A stretch of DNA of 64,000 bases from Arthrobacter_B sp038069765 (GTDB lineage Bacteria; Actinomycetota; Actinomycetes; Actinomycetales; Micrococcaceae). The stretch lies in the NCBI RefSeq assembly GCF_038069765.1, contig NZ_JBBPFS010000001.1, positions 62,001 through 126,000 on the forward strand, read 5' to 3'. Positions within the stretch are counted from its first letter, which is position 1. The number at the start of each line of letters is the position of its first letter. The translations under genes were made by a program, and so were the position numbers. Under the pieces are notes generated by a model. That model was not told the origin of the DNA. It was given only the letters and a program-made list of their open reading frames with translations, and searched no databases. This document shows positions 1 to 8,627 of the stretch, in pieces.

Positions 1-2
1 AC

Positions 3-1202
3 ACCCACGACACCGCCGGCGGCCAGCTCGCCACGCTGCTCGCTGCGGCTGAGGCGGGAGTGGACGCCGTCGACGTCGCCAGCGCTTCACTGGCCGGAAC
101 CACCAGCCAGCCTTCCGCTTCCTCCCTCGTGGCCTCGCTGGCGCACACCGACCGCGACACGGGACTCAACCTGGGTGCGGTCAGCGCCATGGAGCCCTAC
201 TGGGAAGCAGTGCGCCGGGTCTACGCTCCGTTCGAGTCCGGCCTGGCCGGGCCCACCGGCCGCGTGTACCAGCACGAGATTCCCGGCGGCCAGCTCTCGA
301 ATCTCCGCCAGCAGGCCATTGCGCTGGGCCTGGGGGAGCGCTTCGAGGCCATCGAAGACATGTACACCGCCGCGGACCGCATCCTGGGCCGCCTGGTGAA
401 GGTCACGCCGTCGTCCAAGGTTGTCGGTGACCTCGCCCTGCAGCTGGTGGGCAGCAATGTCTCCCCGGACGACTTCGAGGAAAACCCGCAGAACTATGAC
501 ATTCCGGATTCCGTCATCGGGTTCCTCAGCGGCGAACTGGGCAACCCGCCCGGCGGCTGGCCCGAGCCCTTCCGGACCAAGGCGCTGCAGGGCCGCACGG
601 TCAAGGTGCGCGACGCCGAACTCACCGAGGTGGACCGCGCCGGCCTGGCCGGCGACTCGGCCACCCGGCGGGAAACACTGAACCGCCTTCTGTTCCCCGG
701 CCCGGCAAAGGAGTTCGCCACCGTCCGTGAAACCTACGGCGACGTGTCCGTCCTGGACACCCGTGACTACCTCTACGGGCTGCAGCGCGGGCGCGAGCAC
801 GTGGTGGAACTCGAAAAGGGCGTCCGCCTGATCGCCACGCTCGAAGCAGTGGGCGAACCTGATGAAAAGGGCATGCGGCAGGTCATGACGACCCTCAACG
901 GCCAGATGCGTCCGGTCATGGTCCGCGACCGCAGCGTGCAGTCCCAGGTCAAGGTAGCCGAGCAGGCCGACCCCGGAAACCCCGGGCACGTGGCGGCACC
1001 CTTCGCCGGCGCCGTGACCCTCACCGTCAAGGACGGCGAGGAAGTGGCTGCCGGAGAAACCGTCGCCACCATCGAAGCCATGAAGATGGAAGCCTCCATC
1101 ACGGCCCCGGTGGCAGGCACCGTCTCGCGGGTGGCGATTTCCGCCGTCGAGCAGGTGCAGGGCGGGGACCTGCTGGTGGTTATCGACCCCAAGGACAGCT
1201 AG
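3..1202 (+). CDS. pyc: Pyruvate carboxylase, C-terminal part (5' end outside window)
   Basis: Biotin enzyme that carboxylates pyruvate to oxaloacetate, the anaplerotic entry to the TCA cycle. The reading frame is open from the window edge, so only about the last 399 residues are present. The visible part starts inside the carboxyltransferase domain (THDTAGGQ, typical of the active-site barrel), continues through the conserved C-terminal carboxyltransferase region and ends in a biotinyl/lipoyl domain with the biotin-accepting lysine in EAMKMEA about 45 residues before the stop. Having carboxyltransferase and biotin carrier in one chain fits single-chain pyruvate carboxylase rather than a separate acetyl/propionyl-CoA carboxylase subunit. 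A strong hairpin follows the stop. Confidence 0.93.
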   Translation, partial: THDTAGGQLATLLAAAEAGVDAVDVASASLAGTTSQPSASSLVASLAHTDRDTGLNLGAVSAMEPYWEAVRRVYAPFESGLAGPTGRVYQHEIPGGQLSNLRQQAIALGLGERFEAIEDMYTAADRILGRLVKVTPSSKVVGDLALQLVGSNVSPDDFEENPQNYDIPDSVIGFLSGELGNPPGGWPEPFRTKALQGRTVKVRDAELTEVDRAGLAGDSATRRETLNRLLFPGPAKEFATVRETYGDVSVLDTRDYLYGLQRGREHVVELEKGVRLIATLEAVGEPDEKGMRQVMTTLNGQMRPVMVRDRSVQSQVKVAEQADPGNPGHVAAPFAGAVTLTVKDGEEVAAGETVATIEAMKMEASITAPVAGTVSRVAISAVEQVQGGDLLVVIDPKDS

Positions 1203-1241
1203 CCGGAGTACCGGCTGTCCCCGGACAGCGTGCCGGTAATT

Positions 1242-1277
1242 GAAGGTCCCGGGATCTGGAAGGATCCCGGGACCTTC
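1242..1277 (+). terminator. Hairpin after pyc
   Basis: Perfect 15-bp inverted repeat (arms 1242-1256 and 1263-1277) with a 6-base loop, directly between pyc and the next promoter. It has no U-tract, which is common for actinobacterial terminators. Confidence 0.7.
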
Positions 1278-1285
1278 GGCGGCTC

Positions 1286-1291
1286 TAGACT
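1286..1291 (+). promoter_or_regulatory. -10 box of a leaderless mtr promoter
   Basis: TAGACT ends 6 bases before the GTG at 1298. Transcription would start at or next to the start codon, and no Shine-Dalgarno lies upstream of the GTG. Confidence 0.6.
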
Positions 1292-1297
1292 GGAACC

Positions 1298-2719
1298 GTG
1301 ACTCATTTTGATTTGGCCATCATCGGCTCCGGCTCAGGCAATTCCCTGATCACCCCCGACTGGGACGGCAAAAAGATCGCCGTCATTGACGGGGGCACCT
1401 TCGGGGGGACGTGCCTGAACGTGGGCTGCATTCCCACAAAAATGTTTGTCTATCCGGCCCAGCTCGCGGCAGCGGGCACGGACGCGGCGCGGCTGGGCGT
1501 GGACCAGACCCTCGAGAAGGTGCACTGGCGGGAAATCCGCGACCGGATCTTCACCCGCATCGACTCCATCTCGGAGGGCGGGCGCCGCTACCGGGCCGAG
1601 GAGCTGGAGAACGTCACGCTCTATGAGCAGCACGTGCGGTTCGTCAGCGAACACGCCCTCGAAACGGAGGACGGGCAGCGGATTACGGCCGACCAGATCG
1701 TGGTGGCCGCCGGCTCCCGGCCGGTGCTGCCGGACATCCCGGGCATGGACCTGCCGCAGGTGCACACCTCGGACACCGTAATGCGGATTCCCGACCTCCC
1801 CGAACGAATCCTCATTATCGGCGGCGGGTACATCGCAGCTGAATTCGGTTTCGTCTTTTCTGCGTTCGGCGCCAAGGTCACCATGGCGGCGCGCTCGGGG
1901 CCGCTGCTGCGCGCGATGGACGCCACCGTCTCGGAACGCTTCACCGAAGCTGCCTCGCGGCAGTGGGACGTGCAGCTGGACACCCGGGTCTCGTCCCTGA
2001 CCGAGAATCCCGACGGGTCAGTGCGGGCGCAGCTGCATGGGCCCGGGGGAGAAACCGGGATCGACGTGGACCTGGTGCTGGTGGCAACCGGCCGCGTCCC
2101 CAACACCGACCGGCTCGGCGTCGACGCGGCAGGGTTTGACCTGCGTCCGGACGGCCGGCTGGCCGTTGATGACTTCCAGCGTGTCTTGAAGGACGGCCGA
2201 CCGGTCGACGGCGTCTGGGGGCTTGGAGACGTCAGCAGCGACTTCCAGCTGAAGCACGTGGCCAACCATGAGGCGCGGACCGTTTCGCATAACCTGGTGC
2301 ATCCCGGCAGCCTTCGCGCGAGCGACCACAGGTTTGTGCCCTCGGCGGTCTTCAGCAGCCCGCAGATAGCATCCGTGGGCATGACCGAGGAAGAGGCCCG
2401 CCGGGACACCGAATCCCGGGGCGTGGAACTGGCCCTGGCAGTCCAGGAATACGGATCCACCGCCTACGGCTGGGCGATGGAAGACACCACGGGCTTCGTG
2501 AAGCTGCTCGCTGAGAAGGAAAGCGGCAGGCTGCTTGGGGCGCACATCATGGGCCATGAGGCGTCCATGCTGATTCAGCCCCTGATCCAGGCCATGTCCT
2601 TCGGGCTGGACGCCGCAACCATGGCGTCCGGCCAGTACTGGATTCATCCGGCCCTGACGGAAGTTGTGGAGAACGCGCTGCTGTCGCTGCGGACGGGCGC
2701 GGCAGGCACCGCAGCGTAG
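1298..2719 (+). CDS. mtr: Mycothione reductase
   Basis: FAD-dependent NADPH:mycothiol disulfide reductase that regenerates mycothiol, the actinobacterial low-molecular-weight thiol. The N-terminal FAD-binding motif (GSGSGN) is followed by the redox-active GGTCLNVGCIPTK with Cys39 and Cys44. The NAD(P)H site has GGGYIAAEF near residue 180, and the dimerisation domain ends with the His-Glu pair in HPALTEVVE. The length (473 aa) and the divergence from lipoamide dehydrogenase at the N-terminus (DLAIIGSGSGNSL) fit mycothione reductase. The GTG start has a TAGACT box 6 bases upstream. Monocistronic, ending at a bidirectional hairpin. Confidence 0.93.
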   Translation: MTHFDLAIIGSGSGNSLITPDWDGKKIAVIDGGTFGGTCLNVGCIPTKMFVYPAQLAAAGTDAARLGVDQTLEKVHWREIRDRIFTRIDSISEGGRRYRAEELENVTLYEQHVRFVSEHALETEDGQRITADQIVVAAGSRPVLPDIPGMDLPQVHTSDTVMRIPDLPERILIIGGGYIAAEFGFVFSAFGAKVTMAARSGPLLRAMDATVSERFTEAASRQWDVQLDTRVSSLTENPDGSVRAQLHGPGGETGIDVDLVLVATGRVPNTDRLGVDAAGFDLRPDGRLAVDDFQRVLKDGRPVDGVWGLGDVSSDFQLKHVANHEARTVSHNLVHPGSLRASDHRFVPSAVFSSPQIASVGMTEEEARRDTESRGVELALAVQEYGSTAYGWAMEDTTGFVKLLAEKESGRLLGAHIMGHEASMLIQPLIQAMSFGLDAATMASGQYWIHPALTEVVENALLSLRTGAAGTAA

Positions 2720-2726
2720 CCGCCAA

Positions 2727-2774
2727 CACAGCAGAAGGGCGGGCCCGGAATTCCGGACCCGCCCTTCTGCTGTG
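2727..2774. terminator. Bidirectional terminator between mtr and fadD
   Basis: Nearly perfect 20-bp inverted repeat (2727-2746 with 2755-2774, one G-T wobble) between the convergent stop codons of mtr and the acyl-CoA ligase. Confidence 0.85.
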
Positions 2775-2788
2775 GCCTGTGCCGGCTG

Positions 2789-4597
2789 TTAGACCTTCTG
2801 GCCGCTGTAGATGTCCTCCACCACGGCGGAAAAGTCCTTCAACACCTGCGCCCGCTTGATCTTCAGCGAAGGCGTCAGGTGACCGCTGGCCTCAGTGAAA
2901 TCCGAGGGGACGACGCGGAAGACCTTAATGGCTTCGGCCTGGGACACGGTCTTGTTGGCCGAGTCCACCAGGGCCTGGAGTTCCTGCTGCAGCTGTTCCG
3001 TCTGCCCGGCTTCGGCCACCGTTGTGCCGGCCGGCAGCTTGTGGCGCTCCAGCCAGCCGGGCAGGGCCTCCTCGTCCAAAGTGATCAGGGCCGAGATGAA
3101 CGGCCGCTGGTCGCCCACCACCACACACTGGGACACGATGGCATCGGCGCGGATGCTGTCCTCCAGGACCGCCGGGATTACGTTCTTCCCGCTGGCGGTG
3201 ACAATGATTTCCTTCTTGCGGCCGGTGATTTTCAGGAAGCCGTCGTTATCCAGCCGGCCGATGTCTCCGGTGTGGAACCAGCCGTCTGTAAAGTTGTCGG
3301 CCGTGAGGTCCGGCCGGTTGTAGTACCCCTTCATGACGCTGACCCCCTTGGTGAGGATCTCGCCGTCGTCGGCGATCCGCACGGCGTTGCCCGGCAGCGG
3401 TGCGCCGACGGTGCCGATCTTGGTCAGCTTGGGGGTGTTGACGGTAACGGGAGCCGTGGTTTCGGTCAGGCCGTAGCCTTCCAGGACCGTCACGCCGATT
3501 CCGTGGAAGAAGTGGCCCAGACGGTCGCCCAGCGGCGCGCCGCCCGAGATCGCATACTTGACCCGCCCGCCCATGGCAGTCCGGATCTTCCCGTAGAGAA
3601 GCCTGTCGAAAACGGCGTGCTTGACCTTGAGACCCAGCGGGACCTTGCCGGCTTCCTGTGCCTTGGACCATTCGATGGCAGTCTTGGCGCCGGCGTGGAA
3701 GATCTTGCCCTTGCCGCCGTCTTCGGCCTTGAGCATGGAGGAGTTGTAGACCTTCTCGAAGACGCGGGGGACCACCAGCAGGAAATCGGGCCGGTAGCTC
3801 TGCAGATCCGGCAGCAGGTTTTTCACGTCGGCGGTGTGCGCCACGGTGGCGCCGGAGGCCACGCACAGTACCGAGATGAACCGCGCGAAGACATGGGCCA
3901 GGGGCAGGAACATGATGGTCTGCGCGCCCTCGCGGCACACCTCGGGCTGGGCCGCGGCGGCATTGCGGGAAAGGTTCACGAAGTTGCCGTGCGTCAATTC
4001 GCAGCCCTTGGGCCGGCCGGTGGTCCCCGAGGTGTAAATAATGGTGGCCGTGTCGTCCAGCGTGGCCTTGGACCGGCGGGCGGCAAGTTCCTCGTCGGAA
4101 ACCGCCGCGCCGGCGGTGCGGAGCTCATCGAGTCCGGGGCCGTCGATCTGCCAGACGTTCTTCACCGTCCCGAGGTCTTCCTCGACGGCCGCCTGGCGCA
4201 CCACGTTCTCGTGGCGGGCAGCTTCGACGACCACTCCGACGGCTCCGGAGTCGCTGAGGATCCAGGCGACCTGGGACGGCGAGGACGTTTCATAGATCGG
4301 GACGGAGACGGCGCCGGCAAACCAGAGCGCAAAGTCCACCAGAGTCCACTCGTACCGGGTGCGGGCCATGATGCCCACCCGGTCTCCCGGCTGGACACCG
4401 GAAGCGACGAACCCCTTGGCAAGGGCGCGGACATCCTTCAGGAACTCAGTGGCGGTAACCGGAGCCCAGGCACCGTCCGCTCCCCGAACCGAAAACAGGG
4501 GCGGGTTGGAGGGCTTGGCGGCCTGCTCCAGCAGTAGATCGGTGATGTTGGACTCCAACGGTGATTCCACCAGAGGGGGAACACTGTATTCACGCAC
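2789..4597 (-). CDS. fadD: Long-chain fatty-acid--CoA ligase (FadD15-like)
   Basis: AMP-forming acyl-CoA synthetase that activates fatty acids to acyl-CoA. The 602-residue protein has the adenylate-binding P-loop IIYTSGTTGRPKG, the GYGLTET motif, the GWFHTGDIG motif and the C-terminal GRKKEIIVTASGKN linker, all typical of bacterial long-chain ligases. The GTG at 4597 is chosen because AAAGGAG lies about 6 bases upstream. An in-frame ATG at 4645 would add 16 residues but has no ribosome binding site. It is divergent from the ROK kinase gene. Its position in the fadD-acyltransferase-aroG-pknL order matches Mycobacterium fadD15. Confidence 0.9.
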   Translation of the reverse strand: MREYSVPPLVESPLESNITDLLLEQAAKPSNPPLFSVRGADGAWAPVTATEFLKDVRALAKGFVASGVQPGDRVGIMARTRYEWTLVDFALWFAGAVSVPIYETSSPSQVAWILSDSGAVGVVVEAARHENVVRQAAVEEDLGTVKNVWQIDGPGLDELRTAGAAVSDEELAARRSKATLDDTATIIYTSGTTGRPKGCELTHGNFVNLSRNAAAAQPEVCREGAQTIMFLPLAHVFARFISVLCVASGATVAHTADVKNLLPDLQSYRPDFLLVVPRVFEKVYNSSMLKAEDGGKGKIFHAGAKTAIEWSKAQEAGKVPLGLKVKHAVFDRLLYGKIRTAMGGRVKYAISGGAPLGDRLGHFFHGIGVTVLEGYGLTETTAPVTVNTPKLTKIGTVGAPLPGNAVRIADDGEILTKGVSVMKGYYNRPDLTADNFTDGWFHTGDIGRLDNDGFLKITGRKKEIIVTASGKNVIPAVLEDSIRADAIVSQCVVVGDQRPFISALITLDEEALPGWLERHKLPAGTTVAEAGQTEQLQQELQALVDSANKTVSQAEAIKVFRVVPSDFTEASGHLTPSLKIKRAQVLKDFSAVVEDIYSGQKV

Positions 4598-4735
4598 GAT
4601 AGCTCCTTTGATATCCGACTGGCCGGCAGACGTTTGCGCAGACATTAACACCCAGCCTATAGCGTAGATCACATTAAATACCGGTGAGTAACTTCTCGAA
4701 CCAATAACGCTTTCGCGGCAGGAGCGGCCGAAGAA

Positions 4736-4741
4736 TACACT
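4736..4741 (+). promoter_or_regulatory. Possible -10 box upstream of the ROK kinase
   Basis: TACACT lies 9 bases before the ATG at 4751, where no Shine-Dalgarno is seen. The spacing suggests a very short or absent leader, but is looser than at the other sites in this window. Confidence 0.4.
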
Positions 4742-4750
4742 TGGTTGTTG

Positions 4751-5821
4751 ATGCGTCCCGTTACCCCAGCGCCTGTTCCCCGTTCCGCCCCTCTTCTCTG
4801 GCAGCGCCGCGCCATGGAGCCCTTTCCCGCCCGCCGTCCCATCCGGTTGCCTAACCGGATGCGCCGCCGCGGGCTGGCCATCGGCATTGACATCGGCGGC
4901 ACCAAAGTGGCGGCAGGGCTGGTCGACGGGGACGGCCGGGTTATTGCCGAGGCCCGCCGCTCCACGCCCGGCCAGGATCCGCGCGAGGTGGAATCCGTCA
5001 TCGTGGACCTGGTGCGTGAACTCTCTGCCAACCACCACGTCTGGTCCGTAGGCATCGGCGCCGCCGGCTGGATGGACCTGGCCGGCAGCACCGTGCTGTT
5101 TAGTCCCCACCTGGCCTGGCGCAACGAGCCGCTGCGCGAGAATCTCGAGCGGCTGCTGCGGCGCCGGGTGTATCTGGTTAATGATGCCGACGGCGCTGCC
5201 TGGGCTGAGTGGCGCTTCGGCTCCGGCCTGGGACAGAGCCGCATGGTCTGCGTGACCCTGGGCACCGGAATCGGCGGTGCCATGATCATGGACGGCCGGC
5301 TCGAGCGGGGAAGGTTCGGCGTAGCGGGCGAGTTTGGCCACCAGATCATCATGCCCTCCGGCCAGAGGTGCGAGTGCGGAAACCGCGGATGCTGGGAGCA
5401 GTATGCTTCCGGAAATGCCCTGGGCCGGGAAGCACGGGAACTGGCTGCCGCGAATTCTCCGGTGGCGCAGGAACTGCTGCGTGCCGTGGACGGAGACATC
5501 GGCAAAATCACCGGGGCAGTGGTAACCCGGATGGCGCTCGAAGGCGACCAGGCGTCGGTGGAGCTGCTGGAAGAGGTGGGGCAGTGGCTTGGGCTGGGGC
5601 TGGCCAACCTTGCTGCCGCGCTGGATCCGGGAATGTTTGTTGTCGGCGGCGGCCTGAGCGCCGCCGGCGACCTGCTGCTGGAACCCGCCCGCAGGTCCTT
5701 TGCCCGCAACCTGACCGGCCGCGGGTTTCGGCCCGCGGCGCGGCTCGAACTGGCCGCCCTCGGGCCGGCTGCCGGCATGATCGGTGCCGCTGACCTGTCC
5801 CGGATAGCTGCCCGGCGCTGA
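4751..5821 (+). CDS. glk: ROK-family sugar kinase, probable ATP-glucokinase
   Basis: Phosphorylates a hexose, most likely glucose to glucose-6-phosphate. The ATP-binding phosphate-1 motif IGIDIGGTKVAAG comes after about 40 basic, proline-rich residues. The ROK sugar-binding region has GEFGHQ and the zinc site CECGNRGCWE, and a late VVGGGLS completes the kinase core. The protein is 356 aa from ATG 4751; in-frame ATG codons at 4814 and 4859 would remove the unusual N-terminal extension, so the start is uncertain. Similar kinases sit beside the acyl-CoA ligase and acyltransferase genes in other actinobacteria. A second ROK kinase, ppgK, lies at 48850-49656. Confidence 0.85.
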   Translation: MRPVTPAPVPRSAPLLWQRRAMEPFPARRPIRLPNRMRRRGLAIGIDIGGTKVAAGLVDGDGRVIAEARRSTPGQDPREVESVIVDLVRELSANHHVWSVGIGAAGWMDLAGSTVLFSPHLAWRNEPLRENLERLLRRRVYLVNDADGAAWAEWRFGSGLGQSRMVCVTLGTGIGGAMIMDGRLERGRFGVAGEFGHQIIMPSGQRCECGNRGCWEQYASGNALGREARELAAANSPVAQELLRAVDGDIGKITGAVVTRMALEGDQASVELLEEVGQWLGLGLANLAAALDPGMFVVGGGLSAAGDLLLEPARRSFARNLTGRGFRPAARLELAALGPAAGMIGAADLSRIAARR

Positions 5822-5896
5822 CACCGGAACCAACCGGCAGCCGCCGTACGCTGTGCCGGCACCGCGGAAGCGGGTCCGGCAGGCCTGCGATGAGGC

Positions 5897-6520
5897 CTAG
5901 ACGGCGGCGCCGTCGTCATCGCGGTGCTGCGGCAGCCGGAAGAGCAGATACGCGGCAGACGCCCCGAAGAGGGCAATCACGCCCAGAATGACCGCCACGG
6001 GAGCGCCGCGCCAGAACATGGCGAACAGCAGCAGCAGGAGCGGCCCGCCCAGGGCCCCGATCCAGGCCAGGACCACAAGTGGCTCGCCGGTGCTGAACGC
6101 CGGAGGCTCAGGCGGGACAAATTCGCCCTCCGACTCGAGTTCTTCCGGTTCGTCATAGTCGCGCGGCCCCCGCGGCGGTACGGGACGAAACGGCTGGTTG
6201 TCAAAAATGGCCCGGGTGCGCTCGGCGGGGGAGCGGGGGCCCGAACCGGCGGGGGAGCTGCCCGCTCCCGCATCCGGCTGGCCGGTTTCGCCGCTGCTTC
6301 CTGCCGTCCCCGCGGGCGGCTGCGGTGTTCCGGCGGCAGGCGCGCCGGTTACTGTGCCTGCCTCTCCCGGAAGGCCCCGGGGGCCTTCCGCTGTCCCGGG
6401 GCCCGGAGCGCCCCGGCCGCCGTGGGTTTCATCGGCCGGCATGTTCTCCAGCCGGGACACCAAATCCAGCCAGACGGCGTCATCGGTGGATTCGTTGCGT
6501 TCCGGTTCGCGTTCTTTCAT
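5897..6520 (-). CDS. Hypothetical Pro/Gly-rich membrane protein
   Basis: 207-residue protein with no recognised catalytic domain. Residues 1-130 are acidic, then rich in Pro, Gly and Ala and probably disordered. The C-terminal third holds two hydrophobic segments (starting at LVVLAWIGALGG and VAVILGVIALFG) and ends in a short charged tail. The ATG overlaps the stop of the upstream esterase gene by four bases (ATGA), so the two are translationally coupled in one operon. Known homologues of this type in Micrococcaceae are uncharacterised, so the role is unknown. High Pro/Gly bias makes domain assignment unreliable. Confidence 0.7.
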   Translation of the reverse strand: MKEREPERNESTDDAVWLDLVSRLENMPADETHGGRGAPGPGTAEGPRGLPGEAGTVTGAPAAGTPQPPAGTAGSSGETGQPDAGAGSSPAGSGPRSPAERTRAIFDNQPFRPVPPRGPRDYDEPEELESEGEFVPPEPPAFSTGEPLVVLAWIGALGGPLLLLLFAMFWRGAPVAVILGVIALFGASAAYLLFRLPQHRDDDGAAV

Positions 6521-7278
6521 GCTGCAGCACCTGCGCTGATCCTTTGGATGAACTGATGGGAACGGTCAAAAATTAAGGGTGCATCATGGTCCATGGTGGC
6601 CACGTGGTAGCTGTTTTCCAGCGAAACCACTTCCAGCCCGCTGCCCAAGTACCGCCGCAGGACATCCATGCTGGACTCCGGGACCACCGGGTCCACCGTG
6701 GACCGGAAGGCGAGGACAGGCGCGGTGATGCGCGGCAGCGCCGCCGTCGTATCCCGGAACAGCCGCATCAGCTGGTGCACTCCGCCCACCGGAGTCCGCG
6801 GATAGGCGCCTTCATCCTGGCCCTCACGCTTGATGTTGTTCGCAATTGCGGGGACGGACTTCATGACGTATTTCAACAGCCCGGAATACCGCGCCCGCGG
6901 GTCGTTTATGGTCAGCCCCGGGTTCACCACGGTTACTCCCGCGACGGGACGGTGGGCTGCCAGCCGCAGGGCAAGCGTTCCTCCCATGGACAGTCCGGCG
7001 GCGAAGACCCGGTCGGTGCGCTCCTCGAGCTGCTGATAGGCGCGGTCATAGGCGTCGTACCAAAGCTCCCAGGGGGTGCGGGCCAGTTCCTGCCAGGTGG
7101 TTCCGTGTCCCGGAAGCAAGGGAAGGCTCACGGCGTACCCCTGATCGGACAAATGCCGCGCCCAGGCCGCAAGGCTGACGGGCGAACCCGTAAAGCCATG
7201 GCTCAGGAGCACTCCGGTGCCGGCGTTGGCGCCTTGCCCGTCACTGGTGAAGGCGGCCGCGCCCGATGGGGAAGTCAT
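6517..7278 (-). CDS. Alpha/beta-hydrolase, carboxylesterase type
   Basis: 253-residue serine hydrolase resembling Est30-type carboxylesterases and monoacylglycerol lipases. The oxyanion region is LLSHGFTGSP, the nucleophile elbow is GLSMGG, the acid residue is probably the Asp in STVDPVVP, and the catalytic His lies in NSYHVATMD near the C-terminus. The ATG at 7278 is chosen because the hydrolase fold begins shortly after it (TGVLLSHGF); the longer frame upstream adds non-conserved sequence. First gene of a two-gene operon with the downstream membrane protein, and divergent from the acyltransferase. A lipid-related substrate is suggested only by the neighbouring acyl-CoA ligase and PlsC genes. 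Confidence 0.87.
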   Translation of the reverse strand: MTSPSGAAAFTSDGQGANAGTGVLLSHGFTGSPVSLAAWARHLSDQGYAVSLPLLPGHGTTWQELARTPWELWYDAYDRAYQQLEERTDRVFAAGLSMGGTLALRLAAHRPVAGVTVVNPGLTINDPRARYSGLLKYVMKSVPAIANNIKREGQDEGAYPRTPVGGVHQLMRLFRDTTAALPRITAPVLAFRSTVDPVVPESSMDVLRRYLGSGLEVVSLENSYHVATMDHDAPLIFDRSHQFIQRISAGAAA

Positions 7279-7445
7279 AACACTATGGTTGCATCCACCA
7301 GCGTGTTTTCCACCCCTGCAGCGCCCAAAGTTGCGATGCCGATGAGCTCCAAAATTCAGCGCGGCCGGGTGGGCGCATAGAGTAGGAGTTGGGGAATCCA
7401 AACCGGGTCCCTGATTTGTTATGTCCGGACGGGAGAGCTGGCTAC

Positions 7446-8513
7446 GTGTTCTATTGGGTGATGAAGACTATTTTCATCGGGCCGGTGGTCAATCTGCTCT
7501 TCAGGCCCTGGGTCAAAGGCATGAACAACGTGCCCGAAACGGGTCCGGCGGTGCTGGTGAGCAACCACTTGTCCTTCTCGGACTCGATCTTCCTGCCGCT
7601 CGCGGTGCCGCGTCCCGTGAGCTTTCTGGCAAAGTCGGAGTACTTCACCGGCAAAGGCCTCAAGGGCAAGCTCACGGCTGCCTTCTTCCGGCTCACCAAC
7701 CAGCTGCCGATGGACCGTTCCGGCGGCGCGGCATCGGCAAGTTCCCTCAGCGCCGGAGTTGACGTCCTGGAAAACGGCGGCCTGCTGGGAATCTATCCCG
7801 AAGGTACGCGCAGCCCGGACGGTCGGCTGTACCGGGGAAAGACCGGTGTTGCCAAGCTGGTCCTGAAAACAGGAGTTCCGGTTATTCCGGTAGCGATGAT
7901 TGGAACCGACAAGGTCCAGCCGATCGGCCGGAAGATCCCCAACATCCGCCGCATCGGGATCATTGTCGGCGAGCCGCTGGACTTTTCCCGCTACGCCGGA
8001 ATGGAGAACGACCGGTTCATCCAGCGCTCCGTAACCGATGAAATCATGTATGAGCTGATGCGCCTGTCCGGCCAGGAATACGTGGACGTGTACGCGAGCA
8101 CCATGAAGGAAAAGCAGGCTGCGGCCCGCAAGGTTTCCAAGGGAGCTGAGGCCCGCAGCGCGGCAGTGCGCCTTCCCGATCCGGGCACTCCCGGCGGAGC
8201 AGCGGGGGAATCCGGTCCGGTTGCCGCGCGTGCCGTGGAACCCGGTGGCCGGACCCGCCCGGCAGCGGGGCATTCCAGTGATGGAGGTGCGGGGAGCACC
8301 CCCAACTCTTCGGCCGCTTCCGAACCGGAGGCCGTGCCTGCCGAAGCACGGGAGGGGAAGACCGCAGCCCCGCCCACCCGGAAATCAGTACGAAAGCCCG
8401 GCACCGTCACGACCATTGGCCGCCGCCGGAAAACTCCGCCGGTTCCGCCGGCCGCCGCACCGCCGGCCGCCGCGGGCGTGGAACCCGAGGGCAACGAACC
8501 CCACAGCGCTTAA
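7446..8513 (+). CDS. plsC: 1-acyl-sn-glycerol-3-phosphate acyltransferase (PlsC family)
   Basis: Transfers an acyl chain to lysophosphatidic acid or a related lipid at the membrane. Residues 1-225 form the PlsC domain, with the catalytic HX4D motif in SNHLSFSD, the glycerophosphate-binding PEGTRSPDG and a following VPVIPVAMIG. The remaining 120 or so residues are Ala/Pro-rich, charged and probably disordered, an extension common in actinobacterial homologues. GTG 7446 is preferred because GGAGAG lies 8 bases upstream; an earlier in-frame start at 7389 adds unconserved residues. Resembles Mycobacterium Rv2182c in both sequence type and gene order (near aroG and pknL). Confidence 0.88.
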   Translation: MFYWVMKTIFIGPVVNLLFRPWVKGMNNVPETGPAVLVSNHLSFSDSIFLPLAVPRPVSFLAKSEYFTGKGLKGKLTAAFFRLTNQLPMDRSGGAASASSLSAGVDVLENGGLLGIYPEGTRSPDGRLYRGKTGVAKLVLKTGVPVIPVAMIGTDKVQPIGRKIPNIRRIGIIVGEPLDFSRYAGMENDRFIQRSVTDEIMYELMRLSGQEYVDVYASTMKEKQAAARKVSKGAEARSAAVRLPDPGTPGGAAGESGPVAARAVEPGGRTRPAAGHSSDGGAGSTPNSSAASEPEAVPAEAREGKTAAPPTRKSVRKPGTVTTIGRRRKTPPVPPAAAPPAAAGVEPEGNEPHSA

Positions 8514-8614
8514 CCGGCCGGGGGCCTGCGGGCACCTGCCGGGAGTGTTTCGGACCAGGGCGCTCAGGTTACGCCGGGCGGTGTGCGGCTTCTGCCCCGG
8601 AGGGGTGCAGACAG

Positions 8615-8620
8615 TACCCT
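8615..8620 (+). promoter_or_regulatory. -10 box of a leaderless aroG promoter
   Basis: TACCCT followed by 7 bases and the GTG at 8628, with no Shine-Dalgarno in between. Confidence 0.6.
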
Positions 8621-8627
8621 TAAAGAC

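Noticed and set aside
4598..5833. Upstream extension of the acyl-CoA ligase frame to 5833
   Set aside because: Runs antisense to the ROK kinase; the protein-like sequence begins at GTG 4597, which has an AAAGGAG site.
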